This document shows, in pieces, positions 23,141-33,845 of a stretch of DNA of 64,000 nt. Position numbers and translations under genes: made by a program. This DNA comes from Chelydra serpentina (taxonomy: Eukaryota > Chordata > Testudines > Chelydridae): assembly GCA_037349315.1 (NCBI GenBank), contig JBAIAC010000217.1, positions 124,001 through 188,000 on the forward strand. Direction: 5' to 3'. The notes below the pieces were generated by a model. That model searched no databases and was not told the DNA's origin. It saw only the letters and a program-made list of their open reading frames with translations. Each line of letters begins with the position of its first letter. Position 1 is the first letter of the stretch.

Positions 23141-23239
23141 AATGATAGTGGTGATCATTCATCATTAGCTCTCTTTGTTTGGCTTGTTAGCTAGTTCTTC
23201 AGCCTGTTGAACATTTTCTGAAATTGGTTTTCACTCTAG

Positions 23240-23524
23240 GTTTTGGATCTGCACCTCGCCTAACTATAGACCATCAGGTGAATCATTCAGTCACTCTGAG
23301 GTGTACGTCCCAAGGGTGGTACCCACAGCCTGAAGTACGCTGGACTGACAGCACAGGACAAAAAATAACTGCTGTGGCTGAAACAAGAATCCAAAAAGAT
23401 GCGACAGAGCTGTATCAAATCCACAGTACACTCAGGGTAGCAGATATTGCTTCTGACACTATCTCCTGCATTATAAGAAACCCCTTGCTGAAGAGGCACC
23501 ACAAAAAAGTTATTGCAATTTCAG
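23240..23524 (+). CDS. IgC exon, butyrophilin-like
   Basis: Bounded by TCACTCTAG and GTAAGA, 285 bp, phase 1 at both ends. The frame starts (G)FGSAPRLTI and has Cys21 in LRCTS, then GWYPQPEVRW (the GWYP-P-V-W signature of butyrophilin membrane-proximal IgC domains), and Cys76 in ISCIIRN followed by LLKRHHKKV. The length and motif order match the family well. It sits 2.6 kb after the first IgV exon; the intron is filled by a SINE, a solo LTR and MITEs. Confidence 0.9.
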
Positions 23525-23619
23525 GTAAGAGACGAAGCACTGTCAAAGCAAATACCTGTGTTCCTGCTCTTACTTACAAAATAGGGCTAAACGCACCTGC
23601 CTTGTGGCCAACCATGTCA

Positions 23620-24372
23620 TTCAAGGCTTGCCTACATGGAGCACCAACACGCTTTATTGGGATGTAATTTCTAAAGCGCATTAATGGGTTGCACATTAAT
23701 TAGTCCATGTAGACACCCAGCTGGTGCTCACTAAAGTTTCATAGACTTTAAGGTCAGAAGAGACCATTATGATCATCTAGTCTGACCTCCTGCACAATGC
23801 AGGCCACAGAACCCACCCACTCCTGTAATAATCCTCTCATCTATGTCTGAGCTTTTGAAGTCCTCAAATCTTGATTTAAAGACTTCAAGATGCAGAGAAT
23901 CCTCCAGCAAGTGACCCGTGCCCCACACTGCAGAGGAAGGTGTAAAATCCCCCAGGGCCTCTGCCAATCTGCCCCGGAGGAAAATTCCTTCCCAACCCCA
24001 AATATGGCGATCAGCTGAACCCTGAGCATGTTGGCAAGACTCACCCAGCCAGGCACCCAGGAAAGAATTCTCTGTAGTAACTCAGATCCCACCCCATCTA
24101 ACATACCATCACAAGTCATTGGGGCTATTTACCGCTAATAGTCAAAGATCCATTAATTGCCAAAATCATGTTATCCCATCATACCTCACACCATTTCCCT
24201 GGTGTGCATTATGGTATTATTGTTTGAAACAGTAATGCGGTAAAGCACACTAGGAAACTTTTAGTGTGCATCATCAAGGTCTGCACAGACCAATTAATGT
24301 TCAACACATTGGTGCACTTTATTAATCAGACTTCAGTAGTGCCCATTACCCCACTGAGTAGACAAGCCTTTG
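23620..24372. mobile_element. MITE-like element with CR1-type insert
   Basis: The ends AAGGCTTGCCTACATG and GTAGACAAGCCTT are inverted repeats. The centre (about 23735-24180) is a minus-strand CR1-related 3' element, the inverted counterpart of 16860-17155. It is nested and intronic. Confidence 0.6.
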
Positions 24373-24655
24373 GTGCAGCATAGTGAAGACCTGTACCACT
24401 CAGCATTTCTTTTCAAATACTATTCTTGAGATCATCACAGATGTAAAAGATACTAGAGCTCCGATTCTCTTTTCACGTATTTGTGTGTATATTTGGAGTG
24501 ACTCCCCTGAAGCTAATGAATTTACACTATTGTAAAAACAGCAGAAATAAGAGGAGAATTAGGGCTGTCCTCTTTTTCACTCTCTCTCTTACACATTAAT
24601 ACGAGGCATTATGCGCTGCTGCTGCAAATATACATTGACTCTGAACATTTTTCAG

Positions 24656-25084
24656 GTTTCTTTGATTTGAAGGCAGAACATGACGTCATTACTGCTGTAA
24701 CTGGAGAAAATGCCATTCTTCCCTGCCGGCTGATTACGAAACATCTGCCCCCTAGCATGGAGCTGCAATGGAGGAAAGTTGGACCTGGGAAGGCTAAGAC
24801 AATCTATCTCTACCTCTATGATGAAAGCAGCCCCCTGGTTAATTCTTATCCACAGGATGACAAATGCCCAATGGGTTATTTGTCTCCAAATGGAGTCAAC
24901 AGCAGAGAATGGCTCAGGAAGGAATATAAAAAAAAGGCAGAAGTTTTTAAAGGAAAGGAGTTTGGAAAAGGAAATATTTCTCTGAAACTGAACAATATTC
25001 AGGTGAAAGATGAAGGAAAATATGTATGTTCTGCCACAGCCAACTCATTTCACAGAGAGATCATCATTGAAGTCTTGGTTAGAG
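24656..25084 (+). CDS. second IgV exon of the same gene
   Basis: Bounded by ATTTTTCAG and GTAAGA, 429 bp, phase 1 at both ends. After the split Gly it reads FFDLKAEHDVITAVTGENAI and has Cys23 (ILPC), Trp38 (LQW), an NIS glycosylation site, and DEGKYVC with Cys124. The spacing is long because of an insertion (DKCPMGYLSPNG region) that brings one extra Cys. IgV-IgC-IgV is the order in HHLA2 and the first three domains of BTNL2. Classic butyrophilins have only V-C. I therefore call a butyrophilin/B7 family member without naming an ortholog. Confidence 0.88.
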
Positions 25085-25147
25085 GTAAGAAAAACCCAGA
25101 ATTGGAGAAAGCAGATTTAACAAAACTCTATTATTTTATCTCCCCAG

Positions 25148-25212
25148 GAGCCAGAACAGGCTTGTCCCTTCTCCACAGTACATTTTATTTTATTATTATT
25201 TTATTGTTTTAA
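25148..25212 (+). CDS. candidate terminal hydrophobic exon (A)
   Basis: A TTTTATCTCCCCAG acceptor at 25147 opens a phase-1 frame: G-ARTGLSLLHSTFYFIIILLF then stop. The implied intron is only 63 bp, divisible by three and without stops, so retention also keeps the frame. Small residues followed by a short hydrophobic tail ending the protein resemble a membrane-anchor or GPI-signal tail. It may be chance. Confidence 0.25.
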
Positions 25213-25303
25213 AACTCCTAAATGGTGGCATTTCCACTTCTTCCATTGGGTAGCTATTGGATGACTAATGCATGTCACTGTGACATCAGTTTCCTGATTT
25301 CAG

Positions 25304-25363
25304 ACTGTCTGCTGTTAGCAGAGATACCAATAATAATCACTCTCCCCTTTATTTGCCTTTAAA
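25304..25363 (+). CDS. candidate terminal hydrophobic exon (B)
   Basis: A TTCCTGATTTCAG acceptor opens a phase-1 frame reading D-CLLLAEIPIIITLPFICL and then TAA. It is an alternative to candidate A. The embedded Glu and lack of a following donor make it weak. Confidence 0.2.
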
Positions 25364-25714
25364 ATGCCAATTCTTGGAGCTGTATTATTAAAACTATCTT
25401 CTAAAAATTAAACTGATGGTAGAGTGTAACTTAAGCTACTTTTTAATAAGCCTTTTTGAAGCATCGTTAATTTAACAACAGAGTTTGTTAGCATCCTAAG
25501 AACAGGGAACCTTCAGCCATAACAACATAGAATAAAAGAAATGTAGGGCTGGAAGGAACCGCAAGAACTTTGGGAGAGTTATTATGGCAACAATTTGTTT
25601 ACAACAGAGAAAAGATGTTTTTTCTTTCCATGCTCAGGTTGAAAAAAAATACATTTTATTCCATGAGATAAAATGATTTAGGGTCTTAAGTCCCATTTTC
25701 AAAAGTTACTGAGT

Positions 25715-25990
25715 TGTTGTCTACACAGAAACACTCTGGAAAATTAATTAGAATTAACTGAAGTTTGAATGTAAAGTGGATTAGTTAAATTTCATTAAGC
25801 CCCTGTGTGGACATCCTTATTCAGATTTTACGTTGCCTGAATTCGATATGTGAACTAAGCTAAATCAAATTAAGGCCACTTTAATTCTGAATAAGAATGT
25901 CCACATGTGTTTACTGTGGTTTAACTAATCCATTTTAATAGTTGATTCAGATTAACTTTCCTGAGTGTCCCCATGCAGACAAGTCGTTAG
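25715..25990. mobile_element. palindromic MITE
   Basis: Two imperfect inverted halves (TTGTCTACACAGAAACACTC ... GAGTGTCCCCATGCAGACAA; inner ATTCAGA / TCTGAAT and GGACATCCTTATT / AATAAGAATGTCC). Confidence 0.65.
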
Positions 25991-26032
25991 ATACTTTGGA
26001 GACTAAGTCCTATTAACTTTCCTGGAAACTTA

Positions 26033-26155
26033 GGTTAGGTCTACACTACAGATCTAAGTCAGTATACCTATGTCACAAAAGGGTATGAAAAATCCACACC
26101 CCTGAGTGATGTAGTTATACTAATCTAACCCCTAGTGTAGAAAGTCGTATGTGGG
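26033..26155. mobile_element. short MITE fragment
   Basis: Begins TTAGGTCTACACTACAGATC, with a matching inverted CTAGTGTAGAAAG near 26136-26148. Confidence 0.5.
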
Positions 26156-26582
26156 TGTTTCTTCATTTTGCTAGGCCCCCACCTGCTGCAGAGACAGCTC
26201 TCTGAGGGAAATGCCAACATTGTATTTCATGTAGCCCCCTTCTCCCCTGCCACCACTCCCCATTTGGCTTAAGCCTCCTCCCTGCTGCTTTCTAATTGGA
26301 GTGGCTTGTCTTCCTTCCTGGTATGCATTGGGTCCTGGGTTCTTTATTTCAGCGCCTGGTGCCTCCACCCAAGGTGACTCCTGTCTGTGCTTGGGACACG
26401 GGTGCTGTCTTTTGGGAAAATGACTAATGCTACTTATCTATTTATGAGAAATATAACCCAGCACATGAACAACACAATACATTAATACAAGACCCAACAA
26501 ATGAAAAGCCACACTCAAAAATAACAGTATAACACAGGGAACTTTACTGGGGACAGGGAACAAAGGCTCTAGGGAAGCAACA

Positions 26583-27200
26583 TAAGAACAGCCATACAGT
26601 GTCGGACCAATAATCCATCCAGCCCAGTATCGTCTTCTGACAGTGGTCAGAGCCTGATGCATCAGAGGGAATGAACAGAACAGGGCAATTTATCTAATGA
26701 TCCATTCCCTGTCATCCAGTCCCAGCTTCTGATAGAGGTTTACAGACACCCAGGGCACTGGCTTGCATCCCTGAGCATCTCGGCTAATAGCCACTGAAGG
26801 AACTATCCTCCATGAACTTATCTCATTCTTTCTTTTTGAACCCCATTATATTTTTGGCCTTCACAACATCTTTTGGCAATGAGTTCCACAGGTTGACTGT
26901 GCATTCTGGGAAGCAGTATGATTTTTTCTTATTATTATCTATCCCATGCCTAATCATTCCTAACATTCTGTTAGCTGTTTTGACTGCCACTGCACTGCAC
27001 ATTGAGTGGATGTTTTCTGAGAACTATCCACAATGACACCAAGATCTCTTTCTTGAGTGGAAACAGCTCATTTAAACCCCACCATTTTGTATGTGTATTT
27101 GGGATCATGTTTTCCAATGTTCATTGCTTTTCATTTATCAGCCTTGAATTTCATCTGCTATTTTGTCCCCTAAGCATCCAGCTTTGTCAGATCCCTTTGT
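26583..27200 (-). mobile_element. CR1-type 3' fragment
   Basis: A minus-strand CR1 3' UTR (GCCATACAGTGTCGGACC, complement of the AGGGACCTTCGGTCTGACCC-type end seen at 15130) followed by a decayed C-terminal region. The hydrophobic plus-strand frame at 26812-27036 is its antisense and is not a transmembrane exon. Confidence 0.75.
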
Positions 27201-27959
27201 AACTGGGCTATTGGGTATTTTGGGACAAGCACCCTCATCCCTCTATTTTGTGCAGACCTGAGCCTATTGGCCAACTCTAATCAAGGTTATGAGATCAGGC
27301 CCCCTGGCAGGATAGGCAGGGAGACGCCTAGTTTGTGAATACCACTGTGTGACTGCTGGGGGTTACATGTGAGTGTGGCCTCCGAGCTGCTCATTAGCTG
27401 TGTAATGGGATTTAGTTGGCTTTGTTCCTACTGACGGGGTTAGTTGGTAATTGAGATTTGGCTTTGAGAATGTCAGTGATGCCTCAATGCTGGACTTGGG
27501 CACCTAAAGAGGCACTGAGATGGCTATGCTCTTCTGTGAATCTGGTGTCAAGTGACTGATTCAGAATCCACTGAAGTGAATGGAAAGTCTCCCATTGACT
27601 TCAGTGAGTTTGGATCTGGCCCTAGGCCTGCACTGATTTGATATCACTGTCGCATGTATGAGGGAGAGGTTTCCTCTGTCTTCCTTGAGGCCTCTCTCTT
27701 CTGGGACAGAATCACATGTGCAAACCCTTGTGCCTGTTTCATAGGACAAAACCAAGGGGAAAACGTGAACTTTACAATCACACATTTGAGGGTGTATCAG
27801 ATTGTGCTCTTGCCAGAGAATTCTAATTACTTAATCAAGGGTCCAGTGCTTCTCCCAGTGAAATCAATGAGAAGATTTACATGAGAAGGTGCAGGATTAG
27901 GATCCTCATCAGATCATACGGTGAATATAATGAAAAGTGTTTGTGTTTTTTTTTTCCAG

Positions 27960-27980
27960 ATCAACCGAGGGATGACAAAC
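27960..27980 (+). CDS. heptad micro-exon a1 (D-QPRDDK)
   Basis: 21 bp between TTTTTCCAG and GTAAGT, phase 1 to phase 1, open. It encodes one heptad with Pro at core position 3. The first amino acid assumes a preceding G. Such 21-bp exons encode the stem of butyrophilins and the tail of bird BG proteins. Confidence 0.75.
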
Positions 27981-29051
27981 GTAAGTTTTCTCCAGTGGCT
28001 GCAGTTTGAAGGGGGAAGGGCCTGGCATTTCTCCAGTGAGGGACGTGGGGTAGGCAGGGTCCCTTCAACTGGGTGGAGGATCAGGACCTTTGCTCTTTTG
28101 CAATGAGGGGAGGAAGGTACATATTTGCCATTGGGACTCGAGAGAGTTTGGACATTTTTCACTGGCAGGTTGTTTCTCTGCTTGGTCGGGGTTAGGGTTT
28201 CAGAACAGGACTTCTCAAGGGAAAGATGTGTTTGTTACCCCAATTTGAAGAAAAAGCAAAGACAAGAGGGGTGACACATTGAGAAGCGTCTGCCTTTGCA
28301 AAACAATGGCAGGAAGGCAAAGGCGGAGTTGATTTGATTGCAGAGCCATTCGCATAGAGTGAGGTTTCATTATGGAAATGTTTAGCAATGAGCTTAAGCT
28401 TCCACAACACAACTTTCTATAACAACTGTAGGATAAATACCTTCTTTCGGCCAATGAGAATAATTTCTACTGACGGGCCAGAGCCTCTCCCAGGGGTGTT
28501 TCCTTGGTATCCAGGGAGTTCTCACCTCACAAAGCGGAGTGTAAAGCAGCTATACATTTCCACAGAGCCCAAGACTGATGGGAAATGAGGCCTCATGCTC
28601 ATGAGTCTTGGGCTTTGTATACAAGGACGCTCTTTTCCAGAGCAGTTACCTGGCCTCCCTCGTCTCTGGCAGCCTCATGTTCTTGAGTTCTACAAACAAA
28701 ACTTCCTTTTCTGTGCCCCTCTCTGCTCCTTCACCACACCCCACTCACGGTGGCTGTCTTTGGTCAGTGAGGACCCAGGGTTCAGAGGTGCATCTGTGTG
28801 AGTTCTCCTCCCATCCAGGGAAGAAGGCACCTTGCTTGCGCTGCCATCTGAGCACTTGCTCTGGCTGGCTGCCCCACCAGTCGCTGTTCCTCCCTCCTGC
28901 CCTCCCTGCCAGCTGCTGTTCCGCCCCCGCTGGCCACCTCGCCAGACGCTCTTTCCACTCACCGGTCACCTTCTGCCAGTGTATTCACTACCAGATGAAG
29001 GGATTTTCAGAAACTTTCCATGGTAACGTGTATTTTGTTTTTCTTTTGCAG

Positions 29052-29072
29052 CCCAGCTCAAGAAGGAAAATG
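29052..29072 (+). CDS. heptad micro-exon b1 (P-QLKKEN)
   Basis: 21 bp between TTCTTTTGCAG and GTAAGT, phase 1 to 1. Leu is at core position 3. The flanking introns resemble those of exon a1 (TTTGAAGGGGGAAGGG / TTTGGAAGGGGAAGGG), so a and b derive from one ancestor. Confidence 0.78.
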
Positions 29073-29301
29073 GTAAGTTGGCTTCTGCAGTTTGGAAGGG
29101 GAAGGGTCAGTGATTTCCCCATTCAGAGAAGTGGAGGTCAGGACCTTTCTCCTTTTGCAGTGAGTGGGAGGTGAGTGAGTTTTGCAATCGTGAGTGAGGA
29201 GAATCTGGGTATTTTTTACTGGCAGGTTGTATATCTGGTTGGTTGGGGCTCGGGTATCAGACTGGGGCTGATCAGAGGAAAGAAATGTTCATTCACCCAT
29301 T

Positions 29302-29650
29302 GTGAAGCAACAACGAGATGAGTGCCTCGTATTAAATGAGGATATTCATATAATAGGCATCATAGAAACGTGGTGGAATGAGGATAATCAATGGGACACA
29401 GTAATACCAGGTTACAAAATATATCGGAAGGACAGAACAGGTCGTGCTGGTGGGGGAGTGGTGCTATATGTGAAAGAAAGTGTAGACTCAAATGAAGTTA
29501 AAATCTTAAATGAACCAAACTGTACCATAGAATCTCTATTGGTAGTAATTCCGCGCTTTAATAATAAGAATATAGCAGTAGGGATATATTACCGACCACC
29601 TGACCAGGATGGTGATAGTGACTGTGAAATGCTCAGGGAGATTAGACTCT
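29302..29650 (+). mobile_element. CR1 endonuclease-domain fragment
   Basis: The frame reads HIIGIIETWWNEDNQWD, then PGYKIYRKDRTGRAGGGVVL and IAVGIYYRPPDQD: the APE-type endonuclease domain of CR1 ORF2, with the catalytic-region ETWW and YRPP blocks. It stops abruptly before RT. Confidence 0.85.
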
Positions 29651-29686
29651 CCCTGACATACATTTTTACATACATGTAAGACAAGA

Positions 29687-30135
29687 CATACATTTTTAAG
29701 ACTGAGGGTGATTAAACATTGTGACAATTTACCATGGTTTCTGGTGGATCCTCCATCACTGGAAATTTTTGAAATCAAGATTATATGTTTTTTCTAAAGG
29801 ATCTGCTGTAATGAAAACATGGTTTAGGAGAAGTTCGCTGGCCCATGTTAGAGAAACCAGAGACAGTGTGATGTTCATTGTGTCACTTGCTCATTCATAG
29901 CTATTCTTCAATAAACACAGCTTTTGGTATTTTTCACTAGGAGGGTGGTGAAGCACTGGAATGGGTTCCCTAGGGAGGTGGTGGAATCTCCATACTTAGA
30001 GGTATTTAAGACCCAGCTTGAGAAAGTCCTGACTGGGATAATTTAGTTGGTGCCTGCCCTGTTTTGAGCAGGGGTTTGGACTAGATGACCTCCTGATGTC
30101 TCTTCCTACCCTAATCTTCTATGATTCTATGAACT
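29687..30135 (+). mobile_element. CR1 3' end
   Basis: Contains GTGAAGCACTGGAATGGGTT, GGACTAGATGACCTCCTGA and the ATTCTATGA tail. This is also about where the 3,066-bp tandem sub-unit begins. Confidence 0.8.
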
Positions 30136-30214
30136 ATTAGTTATCTTTGTTCTTGGCCATATTATTACAAAAGGTGATATTGTTATCTTTAAATATATAT
30201 ATTTTTCTTTTTAG

Positions 30215-30235
30215 GAGACTTGAAAAAGAGAATAA
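30215..30235 (+). CDS. heptad micro-exon c1 (G-DLKKRI)
   Basis: 21 bp between TTTCTTTTTAG and GTAAGT, phase 1 to 1. Leu at position 3 and Ile at position 7 give a 4-3 coiled-coil spacing. It ends in A, so joining to exon d gives AAG (Lys). Confidence 0.82.
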
Positions 30236-30539
30236 GTAAGTCTGTGTCCTTTCTCTTTCGTGTGCTCTACTGCTGTGTATGAATCATGTAGAATGAAAAG
30301 AAAAATCATTGGCTAATTTTGTCAATAACATATTTATTAAAGCAAGAATATAATCTTCTCTATCTACTACGTGGTGGGATAGGAATGGGGCTAGCCCAAG
30401 GATTGAATAGCTAGCTCACTACCCATGGCAAATATTTATGCTAATCAACAATGAAAGGATCTCATTCACCCTTTTCAATTCATAAGTCTATGGACATGCC
30501 CTGAACTGTTTTCTTCTCCTCCCCATTTTTCTTTTGCAG

Positions 30540-30560
30540 AGGAACCCGAGGAGCAAATTG
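30540..30560 (+). CDS. heptad micro-exon d1 (K-EPEEQI)
   Basis: 21 bp between TTTTCTTTTGCAG and GTGAGT, phase 1 to 1. It is acidic, complementing the basic c heptad. Pro (CCC) replaces the Leu (CTC) found in the homologous exon f. Confidence 0.8.
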
Positions 30561-30779
30561 GTGAGTTTGCCGACTTTACTCAGTTCTGACATTCCACTGA
30601 GCAAACTTTGTGTGCCCTGTATTGATTCCAAGAAGTTCAGCTGCAGAGGGTGTGCTATCATTGCGTGCCCCGTGCATCTGGGAACTGGAGGGTCTGTGTG
30701 GATTACTCTGGAATCGTGGTATGTCATGGAGCTGAGACCTCAGCAGCACTTTGCAAAGAAAGTCAGAGGGGTCGGGGTT

Positions 30780-31441
30780 TGTAAGCGTGTCGGACTCACT
30801 CCGGCAGCGCCTCCTGCTGGTCTTGTCTGGGAATTAACTCGTCCAGCTCCGGAGCACCCTCTTCAGGTCGGTGATCCGCTTGACCGCTGGTCCCGTGCCC
30901 CTTCCAGGACCCCGGTGCCTCTTTCTCGGGGGGCTGCCCCCTGGCAGTACCCCCTTAGTTTCTGGGTCTCCCCTCCCTGGGGAGCCCCCAACCACTATCC
31001 CCACCTCACCTCAGTATAGGCTACTGCCAGTCACCACCTAGCCCCATGAACTGGGGCAGACTGCAGTGTATTAGCCACTCATCACAGGCAAGGGGGGTTG
31101 GACCTGCTGCCCCTGAACCCCAGTACCTCTCGGGGCCCTATGCCAGGCCCTGCAGCCTGGGGCTTCCCAGCCTGGAGCCTCCCTGCTCCCCTGGCCTTTC
31201 CCCAGCCCTGCTCCCAACTAGGTACCTGCTTCCCCCTTGCAGCCAGACCCTTCTCCCTCTGAAGGCAGAGAGAGTCTGTCTGCTCCAGGCCCACTGCCCT
31301 CTTATAAGAGCCAGCTGGGCCCTGATTAAACTGGCCACAGCTGTGGCTGCTTCTGTCATCAGCCTAGCGTTCCCCGTTGCAGCCCTCTCCCAGGCTGCTT
31401 TAAGCCCCTTAGGACAGGAGTGGTGTAGCCACCCCGCTACA
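30780..31441 (-). mobile_element. solo LTR, copy 1, with GGGTT duplication
   Basis: 662 bp, TGTAAGCG ... CCGCTACA, flanked by GGGTT at 30775-30779 and 31442-31446. Minus strand: TGTAGCGGGG start, TATAAGAGG box about 155 bp in. The empty site is preserved in the e-type sub-units near 37145 and 39850. Confidence 0.9.
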
Positions 31442-31837
31442 GGGTTCAAGGGCAGTCGGGCATGAGAGGAAAAGCATCCATGCGCTACAGGAATTGAACA
31501 TGTCCACCGAATGCAAAAGCTCTGGATGGGGAGTGTGGCAGGACAGAGTTGCTAGTTCTGTGCCTGACTTTGTAGTAGCTGAGGCCATGCTGTTACATGG
31601 GATGGAGGGAGAATTGTCTTCCCCAAAGAGCTTCCCCCAAACTGGGAACCCACATCCTGTGCAGAGCACCCAGTGTCGGCTCTTTGACAATCCCCCTGCA
31701 AAAAAGTGCTGATAGTCACACAGGGATGTTTGCTAGAGCGCGAAAGAGAACCTAGATATTCTGTCTTCCGGTCCGGTGTATTCACTATGAGAGCAAGGTG
31801 TTGGCAGAAGCTTTCCATGGGAATGTGTCTATTTCAG

Positions 31838-31858
31838 GGAGGAAAAAAAGCTCTTTGG
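31838..31858 (+). pseudogene. decayed b-like heptad exon
   Basis: The upstream flank (GTGTATTCACTA..., CTTTCCATGG-AA-GTGT) matches that before exon b1. The acceptor TATTTCAG is kept, but 21 bp later the donor reads AT instead of GT. The would-be heptad is basic (-RKKSSL). Confidence 0.55.
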
Positions 31859-32004
31859 ATGAAAAAAGGATGAAGAAAGATACAAAAGGATCTCTGTAGA
31901 ATCAAAAGTTTCTATTTCCTCTGTATTAAAAAGGAACATTCAGATTTTTCACTTGAAAATGAAGGTTTGATTCAGTTACCCAATCATGTGGGGGCGGTGT
32001 AGGC

Positions 32005-32300
32005 ACAGGCGCCAACTTTTTGATTTCCTTGATAGTGCTTGACCACCTCTCTGCCCCAGGATCCGTCCCTATATATCCCTTCTCTCAAGGACCCATTCCT
32101 TGCTCGCCTCTTTCCACTTCCACTCCACCTCTTCCTGCCACATTACACCCCCTCTCCCAAGAGCGCCCCACCCTCGTTCCGCCTCTTCCTGTCCATGCTC
32201 CTCCGCCTGAGCGCCTCCTGCCCTCTGCAGAACAGCTGATCAGTGCGGGCAGGACGCATGGCGGAGGAGGAGGAGGGGCTGATTGGCGGGGCCTGCCGGT
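32005..32300. repeat. CT-rich interspersed repeat, copy 1
   Basis: Begins GGCACAGGCGCCAACTTTTT and ends GGGGCTGATTGGCGGGGCCT. Homologous copies lie at about 34760, 37730, 40045, 50995, 53955 and 56460. It looks like a DNA-transposon-derived repeat. Frames in it are not genes. Confidence 0.7.
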
Positions 32301-32389
32301 GAGTGCAATTTCTGTCTCAGCAAAGCTGTTCCCCTTTCACTGGAGCTGACACAAGTCCTTCAATAGGAAATGGTTCGCAGACCCCAGGC

Positions 32390-33195
32390 CAGAGGGCATA
32401 GGGTTGATCTTAATTAGGACTATAGAGGTTATATTAGGTGTTTATTTGTCTCTATTGCTGGAATACTGAGTGCAGTTCTGGTGTCCCCCATGAAGAAAGA
32501 AGTTGTCAAAGTGGAGAGGGTTCAGAGAAGATCACCAGAATGATCAAAGGATTAGATAACATGTCATAGTGACAGACTCAAAGAGCTCTGTCTCTTTAGT
32601 TTAACAAAGGGAAGGGGTGACTTGATTGAACTCTATATGTATGTGCATAGAGAAGAAATATGTGATAATGGGCTTTTTAGTCTAGCAGAGAATGGTCTAG
32701 CAAAATCCAGTGGCTGGAAATTGAAATTAGGAAAGTCAGACTAGAAATAAGGCATATATTTTTAAGACTGAGGGTGATTAAACATTGTAACAATTTACAA
32801 TGGGTTCTGGTGGATCCTCCATCACTGGAAATTTTTGAAATCAAGATTATATGTTTTTTCTAAAGGATCTGCTGTAATGAAAACATGGTTTAGGAGAAGT
32901 TCGCTGGCCCATGTTAGAGAAACCAGAGACAGTGTGATGTTCATTGTGTCACTTGCTCATTCATAGCTATTCTTCAATAAACACAGCTTTTGGTATTTTT
33001 CACCCGGAGGGTGGTGAAGCACTGGAATGGGTTCCCTAGGGAGGTGGTGGAATCTCCTTCCTTAGAGGTATTTAAGACCCAGCTTGAGAAAGTCCTGACT
33101 GGGATAATTTAGTTGGTGCCTGCCCTGTTTTGAGCAGGGGTTTGGACTAGATGACCTCCTGAGGTCTCTTCCTACCCTAATCTTCTATGATTCTA
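32390..33195 (+). mobile_element. CR1 3' half (sub-unit boundary)
   Basis: A decayed RT C-terminus (CTATTGCTGGAATACTGAGT, GGTTCAGAGAAGATCACCAG) followed by the CR1 3' end. Homologous stretches recur at 35160-35965, 38110-38940, 51370-52200 and 54310-55160. Such repeats are suitable substrates for unequal crossover. Confidence 0.8.
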
Positions 33196-33280
33196 TGAAC
33201 TATTAGTTATCTTTGTTCTTGGCCATATTATTACAAAAGGTGATATTGTTATCTTTAAATATATATATTTTTCTTTTTAG

Positions 33281-33301
33281 GAGACTTGAAAAAGAGAATA
33301 A
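33281..33301 (+). CDS. heptad micro-exon c2 (G-DLKKRI)
   Basis: Identical in sequence and splice sites to c1, exactly 3,066 bp downstream of it. Confidence 0.82.
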
Positions 33302-33605
33302 GTAAGTCTGTGTCCTTTCTCTTTCGTGTGCTCTACTGCTGTGTATGAATCATGTAGAATGAAAAGAAAAATCATTGGCTAATTTTGTCAATAACATATT
33401 TATTAAAGCAAGAATATAATCTTCTCTATCTACTACGTGGTGGGATAGGAATGGGGCTAGCCCAAGGATTGAATAGCTAGCTCACTACCCATGGCAAATA
33501 TTTATGCTAATCAACAAAGAAAGGATCTCATTCACCCTTTTCAATTCATAAGTCTATGGACATGCCCTGAACTGTTTTCTTCTCCTCCCCATTTTTCCTT
33601 TGCAG

Positions 33606-33626
33606 AGGAACCCGAGGAGCAAATTG
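33606..33626 (+). CDS. heptad micro-exon d2 (K-EPEEQI)
   Basis: Identical to d1, 3,066 bp downstream. Acceptor CCTTTGCAG, donor GTGAGT. Confidence 0.8.
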
Positions 33627-33845
33627 GTGAGTTTGCCGACTTTACTCAGTTCTGACATTCCACTGAGCAAACTTTGTGTGCCCTGTATTGATTCCAAGAA
33701 GTTCAGCTGCAGAGGGTGTGCTATCATTGCGTGCCCCGTGCATCTGGGAACTGGAGGGTCTGTGTGGATTACTCTGGAATCGTGGTATGTCATGGAGCTG
33801 AGACCTCAGCAGCACTTTGCAAAGAAAGTCAGAGGGGTCGGGGTT

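Noticed and set aside
20256..25084. Naming the gene HHLA2 or BTNL2
   Set aside because: The domain order fits, but sequence motifs are generic to the butyrophilin/B7 group and no alignment could be run.
26812..27036. Hydrophobic plus-strand frame as a transmembrane exon
   Set aside because: It is the antisense of a minus-strand CR1 3' fragment and has no matching splice sites.
28590..29170. Frames of 188 and 113 codons (28608, 47820) as conserved genes because they occur in both units
   Set aside because: Conservation here only reflects recent duplication. The frames cross micro-exon b and its splice sites and carry no domain.
32020..32349. Pro/Leu-rich frames repeated at 34781, 37673, 51008 and 53894
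   Set aside because: They lie within a CT-rich interspersed repeat found seven times in the window.
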